A stretch of DNA of 64,000 nucleotides, from NCBI RefSeq assembly GCF_002505485.1, contig NZ_DAVG01000080.1:137318-201317 (forward strand). The letters are read 5' to 3'. The stretch is from Methanosarcina sp. UBA5 (GTDB taxonomy: Archaea; Halobacteriota; Methanosarcinia; Methanosarcinales; Methanosarcinaceae). The position numbers and the translations under genes are program-made. The notes under the pieces are model-generated. The model was given only the letters and a program-made list of their open reading frames with translations. It ran no database searches and had not been told where the DNA came from. Positions 16,255 through 24,611 of the stretch are shown piece by piece (the stretch's first letter is position 1; each line of letters opens with the position of its first letter).

Positions 16255-17967
16255 GTGAAAAGTGAGGTAAGCTTACTTAATAAGTATTACACATGGAAAA
16301 AAGTAGAACTTAGCGGAGTTACATATCATCTAAAAGGCAATGTATTTTTCAACAATAAGTTCCTAAGTCCAGAAGAACTCGCGGAGTTAATATCGCCGTT
16401 ATTCTATAAAGAAGATCACGATCAAGAAAAAGATATTAAAAATTTTCTCAAAGAATTAAACGGAGAGTTTGTGATTGTTGCTGAAACTGAAAGTAAGATA
16501 TTTTGTGCTGTAGATAAAATAAGGAGTATTCCATTATTTTATACAATAACAGAAGACACTTTTATTGTATCAGACAGTGCTTGTTACTTGAAAGACAAAA
16601 TAAACCAGCATCTTAATGAGGAAAATGCGGCAGAATTTATGTTTGTAGGCTATGTAACAGGAAGCGATACTCTCTTTAATGGCATAAAACAAATTCGGAA
16701 TGGAGAAATTTTAAGTTATCAAAAAGAAACAGATAATCTTAAAACTTCCTATTACTTCAGGTTTTTACATGGCAATTATTATGAACTCCCTGAGGATAAA
16801 CTTTTTGAAATGCTAGATTCCGTCCTTGTAAATATTTTTTTGAGACTTATTGAAAGTACCATAAAACAGGGAAAAAGGCTGGTCGTACCTTTAAGTGGAG
16901 GATTGGATTCTCGTATTATTGTTACAATGTTAAAAAGGCTTGGAGTTAATGACGTTATCTGTATTAGTTATGGAAGAGAAGGTAATCGACAATCCATGAT
17001 AAGTAAACAGGTAGCAAAGGCTCTAGGGTATGAGTGGTTTTTTGTAAAGTACACAACTCAAAAGTGTCACGAGTGTTGTAACTCTAAAGAAGGTAATTAC
17101 TTCCAAGAATGGGCTGGAAACCTTTCATCTCTGCCACATATACATGACTTTCTTGCTCTTAGAGAATTGAAAAAAGAGGGAAAAATACCAGACAATTCTG
17201 TATTTGTTCCAGGGCATACCGGAGATGTGCTTTCAGGTAGTCATATTCCCAAGTCTTATCTCGATAACTCAAGAAGATATGATTTAGAAACCTTTTTGAC
17301 AGACTGCCTGAGAATGCATTATAATCTCTGGAAATTACCCTATAACTATGAGCTTGAACCTGCTTTTAAAGAAAAGTTAAATAATTTAGTATCCGGACTG
17401 GAAATTAGCGATAATGAAACCTGCGCAAACGCAATAGAACTTTTTGATTTTGATGAAAGACAACCAAAGTTTATTATAAATTCAGTTAGAGCCTATGAGT
17501 TTTTTGGTTATGAATGGAGAATACCATTCTGGGACACGGAGTTGATCAATTTTTATTTAAAAATTCCACTCAAACATAGAGTAAATCAGGACCTTTACAA
17601 AAAATACGTAAGAAACCGGCTATTCTCAGGAGACTTCAGTATACTTAAAAAAATAGATTGTACTACCGATATTTTAAACCTTAAGCCCCTAGAAAAACGC
17701 TCAAAATATGAAAGACTGCAGTACTATAGAACATTTATTCATAGCTATTATGACGAAAAAATTGATAACCCAATATGGGGAAGTTACTTTGAAAATCCTT
17801 TTATCTCGAGGTTTCTGACTAAATTTTCCAGATATGAGAGTAAGAATATTGAGAAATATCCGATGTTAAAAACTATAATAGATTATAGAAATGAAACAAA
17901 ATATCCTATGTCAGTAAACGGGATAAGTACTCTAAGTTACCTATCAGGTATTAAAGAAAGAACATAA
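16255..17967 (+). CDS. Asparagine-synthase-like amidotransferase without glutaminase cysteine
   Basis: A 570-residue AsnB homologue. Residues 1-170 resemble the Ntn glutaminase fold (LNGEFVIVAETESKIFCAVDKIRSIPLFY) but the protein begins MKSEV, so the N-terminal nucleophile Cys is absent. From about 190 follows the PP-loop ATPase with VVPLSGGLDSRIIVTML (SGGLDS pyrophosphate loop) and VFVPGHTGDVLSG. It may use free ammonia or another amine, or act in polysaccharide or peptide modification like AsnB-like proteins in surface-polymer loci. GTG start with GGGGGT about 8 bases upstream. It is an AT-rich singleton between unrelated genes, consistent with horizontal acquisition. Confidence 0.75.
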   Translation: MKSEVSLLNKYYTWKKVELSGVTYHLKGNVFFNNKFLSPEELAELISPLFYKEDHDQEKDIKNFLKELNGEFVIVAETESKIFCAVDKIRSIPLFYTITEDTFIVSDSACYLKDKINQHLNEENAAEFMFVGYVTGSDTLFNGIKQIRNGEILSYQKETDNLKTSYYFRFLHGNYYELPEDKLFEMLDSVLVNIFLRLIESTIKQGKRLVVPLSGGLDSRIIVTMLKRLGVNDVICISYGREGNRQSMISKQVAKALGYEWFFVKYTTQKCHECCNSKEGNYFQEWAGNLSSLPHIHDFLALRELKKEGKIPDNSVFVPGHTGDVLSGSHIPKSYLDNSRRYDLETFLTDCLRMHYNLWKLPYNYELEPAFKEKLNNLVSGLEISDNETCANAIELFDFDERQPKFIINSVRAYEFFGYEWRIPFWDTELINFYLKIPLKHRVNQDLYKKYVRNRLFSGDFSILKKIDCTTDILNLKPLEKRSKYERLQYYRTFIHSYYDEKIDNPIWGSYFENPFISRFLTKFSRYESKNIEKYPMLKTIIDYRNETKYPMSVNGISTLSYLSGIKERT

Positions 17968-18419
17968 TAAAAATTGCAATACTAGCGAGATACAATACAA
18001 AGTTCTACCAGTATTAAGAATTTTAAAATTTTGTATGAGTTTCCTAAAACTTCATTTAACCTGATTATTGCTGCTAACATTATAACTCCTAAAAGGACAC
18101 GATATTCCTCAAATAATAGGCACAAAGAAATGAAAGTACTCTTCACCTTACCCTTTTTGACTATCGATACCCTCATCGCCTTGGGCAGTAAGATTGTCCA
18201 CATTTTGGTTTTTCAAAACCGTACCCAAAATAATCAGTGAATTGCCATCAAAGGCTCAAACGTGACTCTGATCACGATGTCAATTGCCTTTAAGGTAATT
18301 CTACTGCCCAAACTGGTTTGGTGATCTAAATTATCAGGAATAGCACTAGTGCTTTGATTCCAAAATCAATTCCTTATTAGCTGATACGACTATTTATCTA
18401 TCCATCAACCATCTATCCA
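17968..18419. other. Intergenic region with clustered inverted repeats
   Basis: Frames of 69-73 codons on both strands (17982-18240) have no family marks. The 18241-18321 part holds nested hairpins, listed separately. It could be a relic of a mobile element, but I cannot identify one. Confidence 0.4.
18241..18321. repeat. Nested inverted repeats
   Basis: An outer imperfect stem pairs 18241-18255 (ATTGCCATCAAAGGC) with 18286-18299 (GCCTTTAAGGTAAT). Inside is CGTGA (18261-18265) with TCACG (18272-18276). A third palindrome CCAAAC-TG-GTTTGG lies at 18308-18321. Possible structured RNA, convergent terminator or element end. Confidence 0.5.
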
Positions 18420-18782
18420 TCAACCGAGCCTGACTGGGCTTGCAGAGACTTCATCTTTTTCGACCACGACTGCCGTGCCATACGCGAGCAGTTCGGTCAT
18501 TGCCTGACCTATCTCGGAAGAATCGAACTCAACACTCACCACCGCATTGGCTCCAAGAGCCTTTGCATGTTCCTTTAACCGGTCAAGTGCCTGCTCTCTG
18601 GACTCGTTCAGGAGTTGCGTGTACTCGTGAATTTCCCCACCGACAATTGATCGGAGTCCGGCAGCTATGTTTCCACCAAGCCCACGGCTCCGCACAATTA
18701 GGCCCCAGGTGAATCCAATGGTCTTTGTTATTTTATAACCAGGCAAGTAAGGTGTACTGACAATTATGATATCACTCGTCAT
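18420..18782 (-). CDS. YbjQ/UPF0145 family protein
   Basis: A 120-residue member of the YbjQ (UPF0145, putative heavy-metal-binding) family. Characteristic segments are GYKITKTIGFTWGLIVRSRG near the N-terminus, EYTQLLNESREQALDRL in the middle and HAKALGANAVVSVEFDSSE; these proteins form small pentameric alpha/beta rings. Length is normal. GAGG lies 5 bases before the ATG. The biochemical role of the family is unsettled, and the neighbours give no hint. Confidence 0.9.
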   Translation of the reverse strand: MTSDIIIVSTPYLPGYKITKTIGFTWGLIVRSRGLGGNIAAGLRSIVGGEIHEYTQLLNESREQALDRLKEHAKALGANAVVSVEFDSSEIGQAMTELLAYGTAVVVEKDEVSASPVRLG

Positions 18783-19014
18783 GTTATCCTCAATATATTT
18801 GTCAATTAGAATCTCTACAAAAATCTGCTTTTATGATATATTCCGTAAATCTACAAATAAATTATAGCTGTGGAGTTTAAGTAATAGACCAATTTATTAA
18901 AATTTCGTCGTAGATCTCAAGGTAAAACCGCCCGAAAAGAAAGATATCTAGAAACGATTTAATGAATTGGTTTACTGACGGTGATTTTCATTTCATAATG
19001 CTAGTTACGCGATA

Positions 19015-19425
19015 TCAGTACCTTTTCTTATATTTTCTGAGAACCTCATTATTTACTTCAAAAGCTTTCTCGTCAATGTAACCTTTCTCCTTAGTCCATT
19101 CAAAGAATTTTTCAAGAATTTTCGCAGCTGTACCTGTGAATTTCTTGCCTCCTCCGACCTCAACTACATAATTATCGAGAAATTCCTTAATTCCGGATAG
19201 AGTGAGATGCTCAGGGCCGAAAATGTCGCAGTAACTCCTGTTCTCGTGTTCGTGCCGGGCATTATAAAGTTCTCTGTCTTCCTCAGAAAAAGAATCTTCG
19301 GCACTGAACTCCAGAAATTCCTCGTAAAGAAGGATCACATCTTCAAGGTCCAGGAAGGCATCCGGTTTCAAGCTGGCTTCCTGTTCATTCAAGAACATCC
19401 GAAAAGCTTCATTTATCGTGGTCAT
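19015..19425 (-). CDS. Conserved-looking hypothetical protein
   Basis: A 136-residue acidic, mostly helical protein I do not recognise. The N-terminal half (about 1-60) is rich in Glu/Asp with ILLYEEFLEFSAEDSFSEED. The middle has LTLSGIKEFLDNYVVE and the C-terminus AAKILEKFFEWTKEKGYID followed by a basic tail. The last 60 residues look like a small helical domain that might mediate protein or nucleic-acid contact, but that is inference. AGGA lies 4-5 bases before the ATG. No membrane segment or signal peptide. Confidence 0.6.
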   Translation of the reverse strand: MTTINEAFRMFLNEQEASLKPDAFLDLEDVILLYEEFLEFSAEDSFSEEDRELYNARHEHENRSYCDIFGPEHLTLSGIKEFLDNYVVEVGGGKKFTGTAAKILEKFFEWTKEKGYIDEKAFEVNNEVLRKYKKRY

Positions 19426-19609
19426 AATATCCTGCAGCAGTACTTGTAAATTCTCTTTTTTGCTGCAAAAGATTTTATATTTTTCTCAAACCTCTCTGTA
19501 AAGGATCGGATAAATGTTTTTCAACAGCCAGCGTATTTAGAGGGCGCCCAGGCAGCATCAAACCCCGTATACCCATATAAACAGTAAAAAAGTAAGATTG
19601 AAGAGAAAT

Positions 19610-19689
19610 AAGAGGGAAAGAAAAGGGAAGAAAAGAGAAGAAGAAAAGGAAAGAAAAGAGAAGGAGAAAAGGGAAAAAAGGAAAAAAAG
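19610..19689 (-). terminator. 80-base homopurine tract directly after argS (poly-pyrimidine in the mRNA)
   Basis: Positions 19610-19689 contain only A and G on the plus strand. On the minus strand this is an uninterrupted C/T run beginning 2 bases after the argS stop codon. U-rich 3' ends terminate archaeal transcription, and such tracts can also form triplex DNA. Confidence 0.6.
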
Positions 19690-19690
19690 T

Positions 19691-21400
19691 TTACATGGAT
19701 TCGGGTGCTGCGATTCCAAGCGTATTAAGCGAGTTTGTAAGCACAATCCTTGCGCAGTTCACAAGAGCCAGTCTTGCAGCCCTGACTTTTTCGTCCTCGG
19801 CAGCAATTACAGGGACAAAGCGGTAGAACTGATTAAAAGCATCGGCAAGCTCGCGGGCGTAGATTGCAAGCACATGAGGCTTGAGTTCGCGGGCTGCAAG
19901 GTCGATTATGCTGTCAAACGATGCCATCTTCTTGATAAGATCAATCTCAGTATCCTCGACAAGCAGAGAAGGATCGATTTCTGCAGAGGAATTCCAGGAA
20001 ATTTCTTCCTTTGCCTTCTCGAGAATACTGCAAGCACGGGCATGGGAATACTGAATATAGGGAGCGCCCTGCTTCTCAAAATCCAGAGCCTCTTTCCAGT
20101 TGAAAACCGTGGATTTTTCTGGGGAGACTCTTACTATATCGTATCTCACCGCACCTATTCCGACCATTTCCGCAACCTGTTTCTTGAACTCGTCAGCAGT
20201 CTCAGGACGGCGGGTTTCGACCTGCTCAAGGGCAGCTTCCGTAACCCTGTCAAAGAGCTCATCCGCACTTATGAACTGCCCACGGCGAGTGCTCATTGAA
20301 CCTTCAGGGAGAGAGACGAACTCGAAGATAACGACCTCAGGTTCCTTGATCCCGATTACATTCAGGGTAGCTCTGAGCTGGCCTGAAATCAGCTTGTGGT
20401 CAGCTCCGAAAATATCGATTATGCGGTCTGCCTGTCCGGCTTTCCATTCATGGTAAGCAAGATCTCTGGTTGTGTAAAGAGAGGTGCCGTTTGAACGCTG
20501 GATAACAAGGGTCTTTTTAAACCCATAATCTGAAAGGTCTACCACTAGGGCTCCTTTGTCTGTTTTAGTCCTTCCGGTCGCCTTGATCCGCTCGACAATA
20601 TCATGTACTGCGCCGGATTTAAGGAAAGTGGATTCACTGACAAATTTATCATGGACAACGTTTAAACGGAGCAGAGTCTCCTTGATTCCGGAAATCGCCA
20701 GGGAAACTGCCTTGTTAAAACTATCAATTGTCCTGACATCCCCGGCTTCTACCTTTTCCATAAGAGCATCAATTTCCTTTATGTACTCCGGATTTTTATC
20801 CAGCTCGACATTGGCTTTGATATACACATCAGCAATGGCAGAATCGGGTTTTCTGGAAAGGTCAAGCTCAAAGCGTTCGCATGCCCAGGAGACTACTGCA
20901 ATCTGGCGGCCCATATCATTGACATAATACTGTACCTCCACATCGTATCCTGCTCGCCTGAGAATGCGGGCAAGCGTATCTCCGATAATGGAATTTCGGA
21001 TGTGACCTACATGCAGGGGGCCGTTAGGGTTTGCTGAGGTGTGCTCAAGTAAAATTTTATCCTTTGGAGCTCCGCAGCCAAATTTTTCTTTCTCTTCAAG
21101 GACTGTAGCAACCGTCCTGTCCAGGTAGTGCCTGCCTGCATGGAAGTTAATGTAAGGGCCAGAGGCACTTACTTCTTCTATGTACGAACCATCCGGAATT
21201 TCAATTGCAGAAACGATACGGGCTGCAAGCTCTTTCGGGTTTTGCCTGTACAGACTTGCCAGCCTGAAAGCGGCCCTGCTTGCGAGGTCAGCGTAAGAGG
21301 AGGTTTCGAAATAAAGTTCGGAATCTTCAATTTCAAGTCCGGCCTTTTGGATTGCGTCTTTTAAGATTGATGTAGCCTGAGCTTTTAATTCCAGGAACAA
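19691..21400 (-). CDS. argS: Arginyl-tRNA synthetase
   Basis: Class Ic aminoacyl-tRNA synthetase of 569 residues that charges tRNA-Arg. The N-terminal additional domain (about 1-110) recognises tRNA. The HIGH-type motif is seen in ANPNGPLHVGHIRNSIIGD (about residue 125). The catalytic core includes DYGFKKTLVIQRSNGTSLYTTRDLAYH and FGADHKLISGQL. YSHARACSILEK opens the helical anticodon-binding domain, which ends at the usual ALVNCARIVLTNSLNTLGI motif. Complete and of normal length. Followed at once by a long pyrimidine tract. Confidence 0.97.
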   Translation of the reverse strand: MFLELKAQATSILKDAIQKAGLEIEDSELYFETSSYADLASRAAFRLASLYRQNPKELAARIVSAIEIPDGSYIEEVSASGPYINFHAGRHYLDRTVATVLEEKEKFGCGAPKDKILLEHTSANPNGPLHVGHIRNSIIGDTLARILRRAGYDVEVQYYVNDMGRQIAVVSWACERFELDLSRKPDSAIADVYIKANVELDKNPEYIKEIDALMEKVEAGDVRTIDSFNKAVSLAISGIKETLLRLNVVHDKFVSESTFLKSGAVHDIVERIKATGRTKTDKGALVVDLSDYGFKKTLVIQRSNGTSLYTTRDLAYHEWKAGQADRIIDIFGADHKLISGQLRATLNVIGIKEPEVVIFEFVSLPEGSMSTRRGQFISADELFDRVTEAALEQVETRRPETADEFKKQVAEMVGIGAVRYDIVRVSPEKSTVFNWKEALDFEKQGAPYIQYSHARACSILEKAKEEISWNSSAEIDPSLLVEDTEIDLIKKMASFDSIIDLAARELKPHVLAIYARELADAFNQFYRFVPVIAAEDEKVRAARLALVNCARIVLTNSLNTLGIAAPESM

Positions 21401-21573
21401 GATAAATCACCTGTAAAAACTACGAAAACAACGTGATAGCCTTAAATTTACTAATTTTAATTTACGGATTTTAATTCAATCGTTTTAATTTACTAATTTT
21501 GATTCAGTGATCTAAGTACGGTTTAATTAAAAAAGTATTGGGTAAAAAGTATTGGATAGGAGTCCTGGTGAGA

Positions 21574-22821
21574 TCAGACTCCAGTACTATACCTGAGAAT
21601 TGCAGCAATGCCTCCGAAAGCGTTCATAAGTTGCGAACCTTCGTCAAAGTCAGTAGACACGAAAACAACTTTTGCATTGCTTTTGTCAGCAAGCGCTGAG
21701 AGCTCGTCAACAATATCGGTAACATCCGTGACTTCAAGGGAGGCTCCACAGTTTGGACAGTTCCCGGCTGTAGGGGCAGATTCCCCGGGTTTCCAGCGCC
21801 GTGTCCACTTATTTTCATATCCGCAAACACTGCACTTTGTGGTTACCCTTTCAGCCCGCAGATCTTCGGAAAGCAGGAGCATATCCACAGCATTGATTTC
21901 GAGATTTGCCCTAACCTGGGTTTCTCCATAAGCTACTTTGCCTGAATCGGAAATGAGTTCTTTGAAAAAGGCTCTGACAGCGTTTTTCTCCCCCATTAGC
22001 TCAAGATCCTGGAGCTTGTCTTCGGCAGCATTCACAAGTTCCGAAAGTCCGGATTCATCAGTATAAGCAGTATCAAAAAGCCCAAGAATCTTCTTCAGAA
22101 GTTCGTGGTGCAGGAACTCTCCAGCATAGAATTCTTCTTTTGTAGGAGAAGGCCCTCCTATCAGGATACCTTTGAAATCTTTAGGTTCAACGGCGAGGAA
22201 AATATCATCTGCAGCGTCTCCTATCCTCTTATAGAACTCATGGATAGCAATTAGCCTGAGCTGCTGGAAACGATGAGAACTCTGACCACCTTTCCTCTGT
22301 TTTCCCGGAACTGTTGAGGTGAGGTGGCGGAAGGCCTCAGTTCGTTTTCCGACCAGAAGCCCTACAGTAGCTTCCCTGCGGTCAAGAACCAGAAGCCCGA
22401 AGGTACCTTTGTCCTTGAGCATGTCCTCAAGAGGTTCAAGATAGAAAGCGGAATCGCAGTGATATTTGTAAACAGTAATCGGCTCCGGAGGGACAATTAC
22501 TTCGCTCTCCATGCTTGTCTTGTTGGCTCCGATATCCACGGCCCCTGTGAAATATACGATTCCGTTTTCAGGAACCTTGTCCAGATATCTGAGCCTTGAA
22601 AGGAGAGATTCAATGGCTCCCTGTACATTCGTCCTGGTAAGCTTGGACTTGATGTTTGCAGCCTGCCCGTGCTCGTCTTTCAACTGGTTTGTAACGTCAA
22701 AAATCTGCTTGTCATGAGGTATATAAAGAGAAATTAGCTCGGTACCTCTTCCCCTCTTATTCCTCAGGTTTTCAAGCTTCTTTTTAAATTCGTACTTTTC
22801 ATGTGCAGATTGTTCAGTCAT
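21574..22821 (-). CDS. prf1: Peptide chain release factor aRF1
   Basis: Archaeal/eukaryotic-type class I release factor of 415 residues that reads all three stop codons and triggers peptide release. Domain 1 has ANIKSKLTR (NIKS stop-recognition motif), domain 2 has KQRKGGQSSHRF (GGQ hydrolysis motif), and domain 3 carries the CxxC pair CSVCGY ... CPNCGASL minidomain typical of many archaeal versions. The start at 22821 (MTEQSAHEKYEF) is preferred to a TTG-type start ten codons upstream because GGGGA lies about 9 bases before it. Confidence 0.96.
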   Translation of the reverse strand: MTEQSAHEKYEFKKKLENLRNKRGRGTELISLYIPHDKQIFDVTNQLKDEHGQAANIKSKLTRTNVQGAIESLLSRLRYLDKVPENGIVYFTGAVDIGANKTSMESEVIVPPEPITVYKYHCDSAFYLEPLEDMLKDKGTFGLLVLDRREATVGLLVGKRTEAFRHLTSTVPGKQRKGGQSSHRFQQLRLIAIHEFYKRIGDAADDIFLAVEPKDFKGILIGGPSPTKEEFYAGEFLHHELLKKILGLFDTAYTDESGLSELVNAAEDKLQDLELMGEKNAVRAFFKELISDSGKVAYGETQVRANLEINAVDMLLLSEDLRAERVTTKCSVCGYENKWTRRWKPGESAPTAGNCPNCGASLEVTDVTDIVDELSALADKSNAKVVFVSTDFDEGSQLMNAFGGIAAILRYSTGV

Positions 22822-23452
22822 TTTAAAAATTCCCCGTAAAGAAAGTAACAAAATTCTGAGATTTCTATAAGGTATTTCTGATAAATTTTAGGTTGAATCC
22901 GTTATTGAATTTGAAAATGTAACTGGGAGTTTCAATTTTGAGATTTTCAATATAGAGTCTCTGTCATTTTTGTTATTCAGTTTATCATTCGTTTAGCTTT
23001 TCGGTTAGCTTAACAAGGGTGAAAGGAGAATTTGGTAACAACAAATCACACAGCGAGTCTTATCTCAACCGAAAGCTAAATGTAAAAACCGCTCTGAACA
23101 CAAAAACTAAGAGTAAGAGTACGCTGCCAGAAAAACCGGCACTCCGAAATTCCAGAAAAAACCAGTCCCTTTACTGCGTAAACCTGTTCTTTTTCGTGCT
23201 CTGTTGATATCACTAGATATGAGACATAATTTTACTCAAACTGTATATAACTATAAAACTGAATTAATCCCTTTGGGATCATATTCTAATTGAAACATGA
23301 GTTTATATTTGTTTCTATCCCTTAACTTGTTTTATATATTTATATATAAAAGTCTTTCTATGCCTCAAACTGCTAATATTACTGCGTACTAATGATAGAA
23401 AACTTGAATATAATCAAGGCAGGAAACCTTTTTGACAGGAAACTTTTTCCCG
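22822..23452. other. Intergenic region upstream of aRF1
   Basis: About 630 bases. A 62-codon plus-strand frame at 23019-23207 is lysine/serine-rich with no family mark and is probably not a gene. TATA-like runs near 23330-23350 (TTTATATATTTATATATAAA) could serve the minus-strand aRF1 gene with a long leader. Confidence 0.45.
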
Positions 23453-24490
23453 TTAACAGGGGATTTTTTTCTCGTTGACAGGAGACTTTTTCCCGTTCTT
23501 TGATAACAGGACTACCCTGCTGATTTCAGATTCATCTGCGATTTCATACCCAAGGTGTTTTGCAAGTTCCTGTGAGAACTCGAGAACCTCTTCATGAGTA
23601 GGCATTGCAGAGCGGTCAAGCCTGAGCCGTGAGAAACCCAGATGCATGTAAGCTTTTATCTCCACAAAATCAGGGGAAGCTTTTTCCATTAGCCTGGCAT
23701 AAGCCTCAGGCTTGAACAGATTTCCACCTTTGACCAGAGTAGTTCGGATGACTGTCCTTGATTTTTTCTGCTTCATAAGGGACAGAGATTCATTGATCTT
23801 TTCCCAGAGGACAGGCGATCTGGGCTGGCAGACCTTCAGATAGGTCTCAAGATCCGGAGCGTCGAGGCTCATATAGAGTTGGGAAGGGGAAACCTTTGCA
23901 AGCATCTCGGGAACTGTGCCGTTTGTGACAAGAAAGGTCGTAAAACCTCTTTTTTCATACTCCTCGATAAGTTCCGGGAGATAAGGGTAAAAGGTCGGCT
24001 CTCCGGACAGGGAGATTGCAACATTGTTAGGCTCATTGCCCTCAAGCCAGCGTTCCTTAAGTGCATTAGGAGAACCGCCAAAGCCTGTGATTAACTTACG
24101 CTGGCAGGCAATACTTTCTTCCACTATCTTTTCAGGCGAATCCCACTCCTCGGGCGCAGGAACAGGGACCTCAGTAGGACGCCAGCAGAAAAGGCAACGT
24201 TGATTGCACATAAGCGTTGGAGTCATCTGAAGGCAGCGGTGGGATTGAACTCCATAAAACTTCGATTTATAGCAGAAACCCTGACCATTCATAGCGTGCC
24301 TTAGCCAGAGACAGGTCTTAACAGCTGAATGGTGGCCTGCCAGAGCATAGCCCTGCTTTTTTAGGAGAGTTTTAAAATCAGGGATATCAAAAGGAAGCAA
24401 AGCAGTTTCTTCCTCCCTGTTCTCCTCCTGAACTTCCGGTAAATCTTCCCCGGCATTTTCCTTTTTTTCTTCCAGCGGCATTTTCCGCAT
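23453..24490 (-). CDS. taw1: 4-demethylwyosine synthase Taw1 (TYW1 archaeal type)
   Basis: Radical-SAM enzyme of 345 residues that condenses N1-methylguanosine-37 of tRNA-Phe with pyruvate to form 4-demethylwyosine. The radical-SAM motif CNQRCLFCWRP is preceded by the Taw1-specific HRCLQMTPTLM. The protein also shows CLWLRHAMNGQGFCYKSKFYG (extra cysteines for the second cluster), ISLSGEPTFYPYL and SLDAPDLETYLKVCQPR. The acidic N-terminal 35 residues are a lineage extension. Either ATG at 24490 or that at 24481 (better placed after GGAAA) could start it. Confidence 0.95.
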   Translation of the reverse strand: MRKMPLEEKKENAGEDLPEVQEENREEETALLPFDIPDFKTLLKKQGYALAGHHSAVKTCLWLRHAMNGQGFCYKSKFYGVQSHRCLQMTPTLMCNQRCLFCWRPTEVPVPAPEEWDSPEKIVEESIACQRKLITGFGGSPNALKERWLEGNEPNNVAISLSGEPTFYPYLPELIEEYEKRGFTTFLVTNGTVPEMLAKVSPSQLYMSLDAPDLETYLKVCQPRSPVLWEKINESLSLMKQKKSRTVIRTTLVKGGNLFKPEAYARLMEKASPDFVEIKAYMHLGFSRLRLDRSAMPTHEEVLEFSQELAKHLGYEIADESEISRVVLLSKNGKKSPVNEKKIPC

Positions 24491-24611
24491 ATTAAATCTT
24501 TGTGGTATATATAAGGATCGGAAAATAATTTTGGAGAGGGCTTCAGTGGTCCAGTTAAAATCCAGTTATTCAGTTAAAAACGAATAAACTTCAATGAAAC
24601 TTTATAAAAAG

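Noticed and set aside
17982..18240. Transposase remnant
   Set aside because: Frames on both strands show no transposase motif I can name; left as unexplained.
23019..23207. 62-codon plus-strand frame upstream of aRF1
   Set aside because: Low-complexity Lys/Ser/Asn composition, no ribosome-binding site, no context.
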